This document shows, one piece after another, positions 31,691 to 38,591 of a stretch of 38,591 nt of DNA. This DNA comes from JAMLHH01 sp035515235 (GTDB lineage Bacteria > Bacteroidota > Bacteroidia > Chitinophagales > JADIYW01): assembly GCA_035515235.1 (NCBI GenBank), contig DATJBS010000039.1, positions 1 to 38,591 on the forward strand, read 5' to 3'. The position numbers and the translations under genes were made by a program. The notes under the pieces were generated by a model. It worked only from the letters and a program-made list of their open reading frames with translations, had not been told where the DNA came from and ran no database searches. Numbering within the stretch: the first letter of the stretch is position 1; the number at the start of each line of letters is the position of its first letter.

Positions 31691-34273
31691 ATGATAAAAT
31701 ACCTGCTACTTGTTTTAGCGATTGTCGCTTCTGAAAATATTCAAGCGAAGTGTAAAAAAAAGAAAGGCGATAAAGTTATTGAGGTAACCATCGTTCCTGA
31801 GAAAAAAGACGAGTTTAAAAGCGTCAAAGAAGTCACAGAAAAACTCAAAAAACTAGAAGGCTTATTCCCAATGTATCAAGATTCAATGACAGGGAAATCT
31901 TATATTGAAATCTCAGAAACACAATTAGGAAAAGAGTATGTATACTTTATGTATGTCCTCGACGGAGTAGTAGATGCAGGATATTTTAGAGGAGCTTATG
32001 CCAATAATACGATCATCAAGTTTGAAAGAGTATTCGATAAGATTGAAATTATAGAACAGAATACGGCTTATTATTTCGATCCCAATTCTGAAATTGCTAG
32101 AGCAGCTCAAGCTAATATCAATCAACCCATTTTGTCTTCTGAGAAAATTCAGGCGATGTCAAAAGATACTACGGATAGCTTGGGAAATACTGTCACAAGA
32201 TATTTGATAGAAGCTGATGGCGTATTTTTATCAGAGACTTTAAGTCAAATCAAACCTAGCAGGGATCCAAAAGCATCACCGACAGACTTTTCAATAGGAA
32301 GCTTGTCGAGTAAAAAATCTAAGTATATCAACTTAAAAAACTATCCTGAGAATACAGACGTGGAGGTAGAATATGTATTTGAAAATTCCGCTCCAGTAAA
32401 TGATGGACATCTCGCAGTGACCAATGCAAGAAATGTTTCTATTAAAGTGAGACATTCTCTGATTGAAATGCCAGACAATAATTATCAGCCTAGATACGAT
32501 GATCCAAGAGTAGGATATTTTTTAGATCAGTCTACTGACCAAACTACTACTAGCGTTACTCCTTATAAAGACAAAATCAAAAGATGGAATCTGGTCAAAA
32601 AAGATTCAAATGCTGTTCTCTCTGAGCCTCTAGAACCGATAGTCTATTGGATGGAAAATACTACACCGCTTGCATTAAGACCTATCATTAAAGATGCAGT
32701 GGAAAGATGGAATATTGCTTTTGAAGAAGCTGGTTTCAAAAATGCTGTAGTTTGTAAAACTCAACCCGATACAGCAACATGGGATGCTGGAGATATTAGA
32801 TATAATGTACTTCGTTGGACTGCATCACCTAAACCTCCTTTTGGTGGATATGGACCTAGTTTCTCAAATCCAAGAACTGGTGAAATTTTAGGTGCAGACA
32901 TTATGTTGGAGTGGATCTATTTGACAAACCGTTACAAACAAGGAAAAATATTTGATCTAGCTGGATTACCAGTGAACTCTGAAAATAATCACATGATAGG
33001 TTCAGATCATTTCTGTAATCAAGGAGCTAACTTAGGAGAAAATCTTTCCTTTGGTAAAGTGGTCATGGATGCATATAATTTTGATAGCATTCAGAAAGAT
33101 ACATTTATGATTCAATGTTTGATGGAATTGGTCTTACACGAAGTAGGTCACACATTGGGTTTAAATCACAACTTTGCTGGAAGTTATTACGCTTCTAATG
33201 AGCAATGGCAAAACAAAGAATTTGGAAATACTTATGGTTTATCTAGTTCTGTAATGGATTATAATATTGCCAATATTTCTCCAGATACTGCAAATCAAGG
33301 ATTGTACTTTTCTATTGTTCCAGGATTGTATGATAGATGGGCGATTCGCTATGGCTATACAGAATTTGCAGAAGATCAAGAAAGTGAAGGATTGAAAGAA
33401 ATTTTATCTGAATCTAAAGAAAGACACAACTTGTTTTTTAATGATGCTGATGATATGCGTAGTCCTGGCAAGGGCACTGATCCTAGAGCCATGTTATACG
33501 ATATGACAAGTGATCCAATCACGTATGCGGAAAATCAAATCAAAATGAATAATGCGACTTTTGGGAAACTAAAAGCGAAATACATTAAAGAAGGACAGTC
33601 TTACCAAGAACTAAAAAATGCTTACCTCATTCTTTCTTCTAGAAATGCTAGCAATTTTACAGTTTTGACTAGATGGATTGGTGGTGTTTTTGTCAATAGA
33701 AACTATGCAGGTCAAGACACTTTAATACCATTTGTGCCAGTAGATCTTGCCACTCAAAAACGTACAATCAAAGATTTAGGAGAATATGCATTTGCACCTA
33801 ATGCATTTGAAAGTGAATATGACTTGTACAATTATCTTCAAAGTCAAAGAAGAGGATATGAATTTAGAGGCGAAACAGAATTGCCAAATATTCATTCAAG
33901 AATTTTAAATGTTCAGAAATTAGTACTAAATCAATTACTGCATACGAATACACTCCAAAAAATGGTGGATTCTAAGCTATATGGCAATCAATACGACATC
34001 AATCAAATGTTAGCAGATTTGACAGATATCACTTACAAAAAAGATATCGCTGGAAATGTCAATTCTATAAGACAACAATTACAAGTAGAATATACTGAGA
34101 TGTTGATTAAAATCATGTCTACGGGCAGCTATTCTAATATCTCTAAGTCTGCTGTGTTTGCAGAAATACTAAAGATTAAAAAACTAGCTTCGAATACTGT
34201 TGGAGATGCTTCAACAAAAGCACACAAACAATATATTGTCCATATAATTGATCAATATTTAGATAAGAAATAG
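31691..34273 (+). CDS. Exported zinc-dependent metalloprotease (DUF5117/DUF4953 type)
   Basis: An 860-residue protein with a signal peptide (MIKYLLLVLAIVASENIQA) followed by Cys and a Lys run. The N-terminal part (EKLKKLEGLFPMYQDSMTGK, GKEYVYFMYVLDGV) resembles the DUF5117 region of Bacteroidota zinc metalloproteases. The catalytic site HEVGHTLGLNH spans His483 to His493 with Glu484 as base, followed by the SVMDYN Met-turn, a metzincin-like arrangement. The C-terminal ~300 residues are helical and presumably substrate-shaping. No T9SS domain is visible, so it is probably periplasmic or outer-membrane associated. A terminator lies at its 3' end. Confidence 0.92.
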   Translation: MIKYLLLVLAIVASENIQAKCKKKKGDKVIEVTIVPEKKDEFKSVKEVTEKLKKLEGLFPMYQDSMTGKSYIEISETQLGKEYVYFMYVLDGVVDAGYFRGAYANNTIIKFERVFDKIEIIEQNTAYYFDPNSEIARAAQANINQPILSSEKIQAMSKDTTDSLGNTVTRYLIEADGVFLSETLSQIKPSRDPKASPTDFSIGSLSSKKSKYINLKNYPENTDVEVEYVFENSAPVNDGHLAVTNARNVSIKVRHSLIEMPDNNYQPRYDDPRVGYFLDQSTDQTTTSVTPYKDKIKRWNLVKKDSNAVLSEPLEPIVYWMENTTPLALRPIIKDAVERWNIAFEEAGFKNAVVCKTQPDTATWDAGDIRYNVLRWTASPKPPFGGYGPSFSNPRTGEILGADIMLEWIYLTNRYKQGKIFDLAGLPVNSENNHMIGSDHFCNQGANLGENLSFGKVVMDAYNFDSIQKDTFMIQCLMELVLHEVGHTLGLNHNFAGSYYASNEQWQNKEFGNTYGLSSSVMDYNIANISPDTANQGLYFSIVPGLYDRWAIRYGYTEFAEDQESEGLKEILSESKERHNLFFNDADDMRSPGKGTDPRAMLYDMTSDPITYAENQIKMNNATFGKLKAKYIKEGQSYQELKNAYLILSSRNASNFTVLTRWIGGVFVNRNYAGQDTLIPFVPVDLATQKRTIKDLGEYAFAPNAFESEYDLYNYLQSQRRGYEFRGETELPNIHSRILNVQKLVLNQLLHTNTLQKMVDSKLYGNQYDINQMLADLTDITYKKDIAGNVNSIRQQLQVEYTEMLIKIMSTGSYSNISKSAVFAEILKIKKLASNTVGDASTKAHKQYIVHIIDQYLDKK

Positions 34274-34291
34274 ATTTCTAGGAGTCACATT

Positions 34292-35758
34292 TTAACCGTC
34301 AATTCTTAATAGAGTTGGCGGTTTTTTATTGTCCCACTGCTCTATTCTCATCATCCAAGCTATCGTAAAGAACCACAAAGGAGCGACTTTATTAGCTTCT
34401 AGTAAATCGCTGAATAAATTATTTAGCCAAAAAGAGGCGCCACATAATAAGCAGGCCAGATAGATTTTTTGCAAATAAGGATCTTGAATGGTATGATATT
34501 TCCTTTCTCCATAAATAAAATAAGACCCTACTAATAGAAGAAGTATAATAAAACCAACTGTGCCTTGTTCCGTCAATATCAGAATGAAATAATTATGTAC
34601 AGTAGATCTCTCTTCGTTTTCGCTGATATAGGTTTCAAAATTTGGCGAAGTATAGGATTTGTATTTCTCTACAAAGGTATTTGGTCCAATTCCAACAATA
34701 GGATGTTCTTTGTATAATCTAAAAGCTGCAATCCATCTATGAAACCTTTCCATAGTAGACATATCTTTCCCTTCAAATGTAGCAGAGAGATGATCTCCTA
34801 AATCTTCATGATAGATCGTGTTTTCATATTGGGGAGCATACTTCAAGTATTTATAATCTTTAGACAGATATACAAAAAATAAAATTCCTGCTAATACACC
34901 CAAAGGAAATAAAAATCTCAACAGTTTTCTCTGAACACTAATAATCACCACCAACATCACCGGAAGCGCTAACCAAGCACCTCTTGTATAAGAGAAGTAT
35001 ATGCCCAGCAGAAACAGAATGATGACTAAATCAATAATGAGTCTGTAAATGGTTTGTCGCTCAGTACGTAATCTAAGGATAAAAGCAAAAGGTAAAACCA
35101 TCACCATAAATACGCCATAATTGACATGATTTCTATACAATGGATTACAGGCAGCACCTATCGATTCGAATGTAAATCCATACATACCATGCTCGACCAT
35201 TACAATAAAAACTGTAGCCGCTGTACTGAAAACTAAAACTGATAAAATAACTTGTAATCGTCCACTATTCTTAATAATCCAATAGGTTCCCAAAAGATTT
35301 CCCATAATATACCACGACTTGGAGAGGGAATATTTGACAGATACGAGAAGATTAGTGGAAAAAAGAATGCAAAAGTAGATCCAAATCATGTGCAGAAGTA
35401 AACTGACCACGATTGGATTAGAAAAGATTTTTTTGGACTGTTCGTCAAAATTTTTAATCAGCCACAATGTACTCAGAAAAGCTAAACCTACGAGCATAGG
35501 CTCAGAAGGCAAGTCTAATCCAAAAGAACCTATTTCATATTCGAAGGAAAAAGGAAGAATGGCTACGAATAAAAAATATAACCAAGTCGGTCTTATCGTA
35601 AAAATAAGCGCGAGTATTCCTGTGACAGGAAGAAAAGCAATCCAATATTCTTTAAACCAAAGAGCTAATGATAAGCTGATAAGTTGAAAGACTCCTATAA
35701 CATAGAAAATCAGTTGGGCATGTTGCTTAATCCTGTCTTGGATTGGATAGTTTGACAT
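34292..35758 (-). CDS. O-antigen ligase family membrane protein
   Basis: A 488-residue polytopic membrane protein with roughly ten to twelve transmembrane segments. It is of the Wzy/WaaL (PF04932) type, which polymerises or ligates surface polysaccharide at the periplasmic face. The large periplasmic loop holds IGPNTFVEKYK and STVHNYFILILTEQGTVGF, the usual family signatures, and YFSYTRGAWLALPVML precedes the loop. Ligase and polymerase activities cannot be told apart by sequence. Its start overlaps the 3' end of the Wzz-like gene by 32 nt, so translation is coupled. Confidence 0.9.
   Translation of the reverse strand: MSNYPIQDRIKQHAQLIFYVIGVFQLISLSLALWFKEYWIAFLPVTGILALIFTIRPTWLYFLFVAILPFSFEYEIGSFGLDLPSEPMLVGLAFLSTLWLIKNFDEQSKKIFSNPIVVSLLLHMIWIYFCILFSTNLLVSVKYSLSKSWYIMGNLLGTYWIIKNSGRLQVILSVLVFSTAATVFIVMVEHGMYGFTFESIGAACNPLYRNHVNYGVFMVMVLPFAFILRLRTERQTIYRLIIDLVIILFLLGIYFSYTRGAWLALPVMLVVIISVQRKLLRFLFPLGVLAGILFFVYLSKDYKYLKYAPQYENTIYHEDLGDHLSATFEGKDMSTMERFHRWIAAFRLYKEHPIVGIGPNTFVEKYKSYTSPNFETYISENEERSTVHNYFILILTEQGTVGFIILLLLVGSYFIYGERKYHTIQDPYLQKIYLACLLCGASFWLNNLFSDLLEANKVAPLWFFTIAWMMRIEQWDNKKPPTLLRIDG
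34294..34327 (+). terminator. Terminator of the metalloprotease, nested in the convergent ligase gene
   Basis: AACCGTCAA pairs with TTGGCGGTT (one G-U) around a 12-nt loop, followed by TTTTTT on the + strand. Its sequence is at the same time the last codons of the convergent ligase gene on the other strand. Confidence 0.8.
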
Positions 35759-36629
35759 GCTCTATTAATTCAATGAAAACGATTACAGCGGTTGCTACCA
35801 CAAAAGAACCGATAGCAGTACATAAAACAATGAGCCAACGGATGGGTTTTGCCTTTTTCTCGGCGACTGATGCTTCTTCAATTACATAGATAGAAGGATA
35901 CTTTTCAGACATACTCAATCCATATTGATTAGAGATAGAAAATAAAGTACTGACATAAGTATTCAAGTTTTGGAATTCTTTGTCCAGCATTCTTAAATTC
36001 TCGTCACCAATAATATTTCCATCTTTATCGTAATAATAAGTGACTTCTTTTTTCATAGAGTCCAATTGATCTGCCAGTTTTCTGAGTGCTCTACCTTCCC
36101 ATTCTGCTTCATTGCTGAGGACTTCGAAGGTGGATTTTTTATTTTCAGATAAAATTTGTCTGTAAATTCTATCTATTTGGCTGACGGCAGTTTTGGCCAT
36201 GAGCGCTGCTAACTCTGGATCAGTATCATAAATCTGTAGTTCGATAGCTCCTAAGTCATTTTTGATGGCCTTATAATTTCCACTAAATTCACGACCTACA
36301 TAATAATAACCCGGCTCTTTAATTCTATAATGCTCTCTTAATTTGAAAGAGTCCACCATAAACTTGTTCAATTCTTTAGAATTTGCAATAGAAAGGAAGC
36401 GATTGACGTCATCTTTTGACCCAAAGTTGTCCACAACCACATTTCCCACATTAAACATTACTGTTCTATCATTCGCTGCAGGGTTAGCAGGATAAAATGT
36501 CATTTTGGAAACGTAATATGGCTTCATAATTGCTGGAAGTGTAATTATAACACTCAACAAAATAGATACACTACAGAAGACGAGGATGTGAATTCGCCAC
36601 TTCAACCAATATTTAAAAAGATCTAACAT
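35727..36629 (-). CDS. Wzz/GumC-like polysaccharide chain-length determinant
   Basis: A 300-residue inner-membrane protein. TM1 is at about 14-34 and TM2 at about 262-285, flanking a large periplasmic domain (Wzz PF02706 topology) with coiled-coil segments. A conserved-type proline-rich stretch near TM2 reads EKKAKPIRWLIVLC. No cytosolic tyrosine-kinase domain is present. It works with the O-antigen ligase/polymerase encoded just downstream, controlling chain length. The start codon at 36629 gives a short cytosolic N-tail (MLDLFKYWLKW). Confidence 0.9.
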   Translation of the reverse strand: MLDLFKYWLKWRIHILVFCSVSILLSVIITLPAIMKPYYVSKMTFYPANPAANDRTVMFNVGNVVVDNFGSKDDVNRFLSIANSKELNKFMVDSFKLREHYRIKEPGYYYVGREFSGNYKAIKNDLGAIELQIYDTDPELAALMAKTAVSQIDRIYRQILSENKKSTFEVLSNEAEWEGRALRKLADQLDSMKKEVTYYYDKDGNIIGDENLRMLDKEFQNLNTYVSTLFSISNQYGLSMSEKYPSIYVIEEASVAEKKAKPIRWLIVLCTAIGSFVVATAVIVFIELIEHVKLSNPRQD

Positions 36630-36754
36630 CTAATCATTTTTCTTTGAGTTGCTAAAATAGAAAAATTCAATTGCTATAAGATAATTATATGTTTATAAAT
36701 GTGGACAAAATTGCGTAACCGTTTTTAGGTATGGTAAGAATCGATATATTACAT

Positions 36755-36762
36755 TAATTTTG
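36755..36762 (+). promoter_or_regulatory. -7 box for the PCMD lipoprotein and barrel genes
   Basis: TAATTTTG matches TAnnTTTG and ends 17 nt before the ATG at 36780. No clean TTG is at the -33 position. The likely transcript carries both following genes. Confidence 0.4.
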
Positions 36763-36779
36763 TGAAGTAAAAGTAAATT

Positions 36780-37547
36780 ATGACCAATCGTTATTTTAAC
36801 ACAATAGTTTTAACAGCATTCATTATCGTTGGTGTCTTTGCATGTAAAAAAGATGAACCCAAAAACGAACCTTCTAAAGTTTGTAAGACAGCACCTAAGG
36901 GAGAAATTTTTCAAGATATTCCTAATTTAAACTTTGAAGAATGGTATTCTGGAAAGAGTGCAGGAAGTCCTTCTGAGACTTATTATAATCCTTCACCACA
37001 AACTTTTTGGGCAACTCCAAATAATGGTTCCGGTGATTTGGGAACTTTAGCAAAAGTTCCAGTTGTTGTATTTAGAGTTGGTGGAGATAGTGCATATAGT
37101 GGTAATTACGCCGCAATGATTAAAACAAGTGAAGGTAAAGTAGGTGATAAAAGAACTCTAGTGGCAGGGTCGATAGCATCAGGAGTTTTCGAAATTGATT
37201 TAAAAGATCCTTTTAGCTCTTTAAAATTTGGTAAGCCATTTGTAAAAAGACCAAAAAAAGTCAGTGGATATTATAAATATTACCCAGTAGCAGGAGATAG
37301 TGCAAGTGCTTATTGCTATGTTACTAAAATTGATGCAAATTGTGTGATAGATACAATAGGCTTTGGAAGAAGACTATTTTATGATTTACAAGATGAGTAT
37401 ACCAAGTTTGAATTTGATGTAGAATATAAAAATTCAGACATTCCTCAAAACGTTGTGATTTACTTCTCTTCTAGTGAAGCAGGAGATAAATTTGAAGGTC
37501 AAGTAGGCAATACATTGTTTATTGACGAGGTGTCTGTAGCATATTAA
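36780..37547 (+). CDS. PCMD-domain-like lipoprotein
   Basis: A 255-residue precursor with an SPII signal (LTAFIIVGVFAC, acylated Cys22) and KKDEPKNEPS after it. The body starts DIPNLNFEEWYSGKSAGSPS with PSPQTFWATPNNGSGDLGT and later GYYKYYPVAGDSASAYCYVT, as in PCMD (putative carbohydrate metabolism domain) proteins of Bacteroidota. It is a beta-sandwich, probably carbohydrate-binding, on the outer membrane. It is followed within 16 nt by an outer-membrane barrel gene, a pairing that suggests a common surface function. The substrate is unknown. Confidence 0.8.
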   Translation: MTNRYFNTIVLTAFIIVGVFACKKDEPKNEPSKVCKTAPKGEIFQDIPNLNFEEWYSGKSAGSPSETYYNPSPQTFWATPNNGSGDLGTLAKVPVVVFRVGGDSAYSGNYAAMIKTSEGKVGDKRTLVAGSIASGVFEIDLKDPFSSLKFGKPFVKRPKKVSGYYKYYPVAGDSASAYCYVTKIDANCVIDTIGFGRRLFYDLQDEYTKFEFDVEYKNSDIPQNVVIYFSSSEAGDKFEGQVGNTLFIDEVSVAY

Positions 37548-37563
37548 ACTTAAATTTTAAGTT
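37547..37563. repeat. Perfect inverted repeat filling the intergenic gap
   Basis: AACTTAAA, one T, TTTAAGTT: an 8-1-8 palindrome from the last base of the lipoprotein stop codon to the base before the ATG at 37564. It could be an operator or a translation-modulating element, or chance in AT-rich DNA. Confidence 0.35.
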
Positions 37564-38349
37564 ATGAAAAGTCTAAAAATTTTAATAGTTGCGCTAATTT
37601 GCTTACCTCTTTTGACAGTAGCAAATGCTAAGACGAAGGATCACAAATTTAGAAGTGACGCAGGCATTAGAGCCGGAGCATCTTTTGGAATTCCAGCCGG
37701 AGCTATTCCAGATGGCGCAAGCGGTTTACCTATGCCAGCAGTTTCTATAGGCATGTTTTATTCATTAAAGTTTACGCCAAAATGGTCGGTACAGATTGGT
37801 GCAGAGACATATTCTATGAAAGCAAGGTTCAATACACCTTACTCCCAATTTGAGTATATCGGAAACGTTGAAAAATATATCAATGGAAATGTCAACAGTA
37901 CAAGAATTGACACATTATTCTTAGATAAAGCAACAGTAGAAAATGGATTGTTTCATAATAAATATATTGCTCTGCCTATAACTGCTAATTATCATTTTAG
38001 AAATGGGTGGTCGGTGTCTTTCGGTACATATGTAGCCTATAATTTTAAAAAGGAAATGACAGGAACAGCAATAGATATCTCTTATGGCGATAAATACAAT
38101 CCAGAGTATTCTTTACCTGTTACAGGAACTATGCCATTCAATGAAAGCGACAAAATTAAAGATTGGGATTTCGGTTTGAATGTAGGAGGTAATTACGAAT
38201 TGAAATCAGGTATTAATTTCGACATGAGAATCAATGCTGGAATGACAGATTTTTTTGTGAAAGAATTCACAGCACCGCCGAGTGCATATCACAATATTGT
38301 TATTCAAACAACAGTTGGATATAGAATCGGAGGCACAAGAAGAATATAA
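37564..38349 (+). CDS. Outer-membrane beta-barrel protein
   Basis: A 261-residue protein with a signal peptide (MKSLKILIVALICLPLLTVA, then NA). It then shows alternating polar-hydrophobic beta strands: GIRAGASFG, VSIGMFYSLKFTPKWSVQIGAETYS, KYIALPITANYHFRNGWSVS, DFGLNVGGNYELKSG and VIQTTVGYRI. This pattern fits the small porin-like beta-barrel family PF13568 of Bacteroidota. A signature Trp-Ser-Val-x-Ile-Gly-Ala motif is usual there. Adjacent to the PCMD lipoprotein and probably cotranscribed. A strong terminator follows. Confidence 0.88.
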   Translation: MKSLKILIVALICLPLLTVANAKTKDHKFRSDAGIRAGASFGIPAGAIPDGASGLPMPAVSIGMFYSLKFTPKWSVQIGAETYSMKARFNTPYSQFEYIGNVEKYINGNVNSTRIDTLFLDKATVENGLFHNKYIALPITANYHFRNGWSVSFGTYVAYNFKKEMTGTAIDISYGDKYNPEYSLPVTGTMPFNESDKIKDWDFGLNVGGNYELKSGINFDMRINAGMTDFFVKEFTAPPSAYHNIVIQTTVGYRIGGTRRI

Positions 38350-38371
38350 TTTATAGATTTTTTTAATATTG

Positions 38372-38405
38372 AAAACGGGAAACAATTTTATTGTTTCCCG
38401 TTTTT
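38372..38405 (+). terminator. Strong intrinsic terminator
   Basis: Perfect 14-bp stem AAAACGGGAAACAA / TTGTTTCCCGTTTT with a 5-nt loop, running into further T. It ends the lipoprotein-barrel transcript. It reads well on both strands. Confidence 0.92.
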
Positions 38406-38502
38406 CTTTTAGCCCACGATTTTAATCGTTGAAAAAATGGTAAAACAATTATAGACTTAGCAAGTTAGTTTCCGTAACTTAGTGTTCGTAAATATAGGGG
38501 TT

Positions 38503-38591
38503 ATGGAACAATTTGAAGGTAAAAACCTTATGAACTTTATAAAAGAGTTACCAGATGATGATACTTGTAAGTCATATCTAGCCAAGTATAA
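38503..38591 (+). CDS. Start of an IS1595-like transposase (cut by the window edge)
   Basis: Only 29 complete codons are present, beginning MEQFEGKNLMNFIKELPDDD. The phenylalanine, proline-acidic-acidic, cysteine and tyrosine-leucine pattern (FIKELPDDDTCKSYLAKYK) matches the N-terminus of IS1595-family transposases, where a zinc ribbon follows. No terminal inverted repeat can be confirmed in 38406-38502. It may be an intact insertion sequence, a fragment or a domesticated gene. Confidence 0.55.
   Translation, partial: MEQFEGKNLMNFIKELPDDDTCKSYLAKY

Overview
The window is a piece of a low-GC Bacteroidota chromosome. The evidence is several type IX secretion (T9SS) C-terminal sorting domains, Bacteroidota-style promoters (TTG / TAnnTTTG), a fused MurF-alanine racemase, a Rho factor with a long disordered insertion, many SPII lipoproteins, a PCMD-type lipoprotein and almost no Shine-Dalgarno sequences. 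A Saprospiria- or Chitinophagia-like lineage is plausible, but the sequence alone does not settle it.

Layout. 1-265: tail of an upstream unit with a terminator. 266-12036 (+): housekeeping run of CtpA-type S41 protease, tsaB, two small ArsR-like regulators, polA, a secreted coiled-coil protein with an internal duplication, an unknown coiled-coil protein, rnhB, a membrane protein and murF-alr. 12077-14356 (+): large secreted FG-GAP/ASPIC protein with a T9SS tail. 14383-19790: small lipoprotein and FKBP isomerase (-), low-molecular-weight phosphatase (+), SF2 helicase and FadH-like dienoyl-CoA reductase (-). 19980-25866 (+): four exported proteins forming a compositionally distinct island. These are an S74-chaperone/T9SS protein, an alpha/beta hydrolase with a coathanger-like tail, an ELWxxDGT-type propeller/T9SS protein and a lipoprotein. 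25867-26281: terminator and a 99-bp-period repeat. 26282-29097 (-): rho, rpmH, rnpA, yidD. 29512-34273: serS, a lipoprotein (-), an S4 RNA-binding protein and a large zinc metalloprotease. 34292-36629 (-): Wzz-like and O-antigen-ligase-like surface polysaccharide pair. 36780-38349 (+): PCMD lipoprotein and outer-membrane beta-barrel. 38503-end: start of an IS1595-like transposase.

Most unusual points. (1) The 19980-25866 island is visibly richer in G+C, uses CGN arginine codons, and has a perfect AGGAGG ribosome-binding site rare for this phylum. (2) A 47-bp fossil of the hydrolase's 3' end sits at the stop codon of the next gene but one, suggesting cassette replacement. (3) A run of eight G lies just before the hydrolase's probable catalytic histidine, a possible slippage switch. 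(4) rnpA reads openly and with family-like sequence up to rpmH but has no ATG/GTG/TTG start in that stretch, and its 5' coding part holds two perfect hairpins, one followed by a U8 run. (5) The coiled-coil protein at 6432-7376 contains an ungapped 69-residue duplication.

How they work together: most genes are independent housekeeping units. Functional groups that can be argued are rpmH-rnpA-yidD (ribosome protein, RNase P, membrane insertion), the Wzz/ligase pair (surface polysaccharide) and the secreted island (cell-surface or extracellular module of unknown role). No tRNA, rRNA or CRISPR array was seen.
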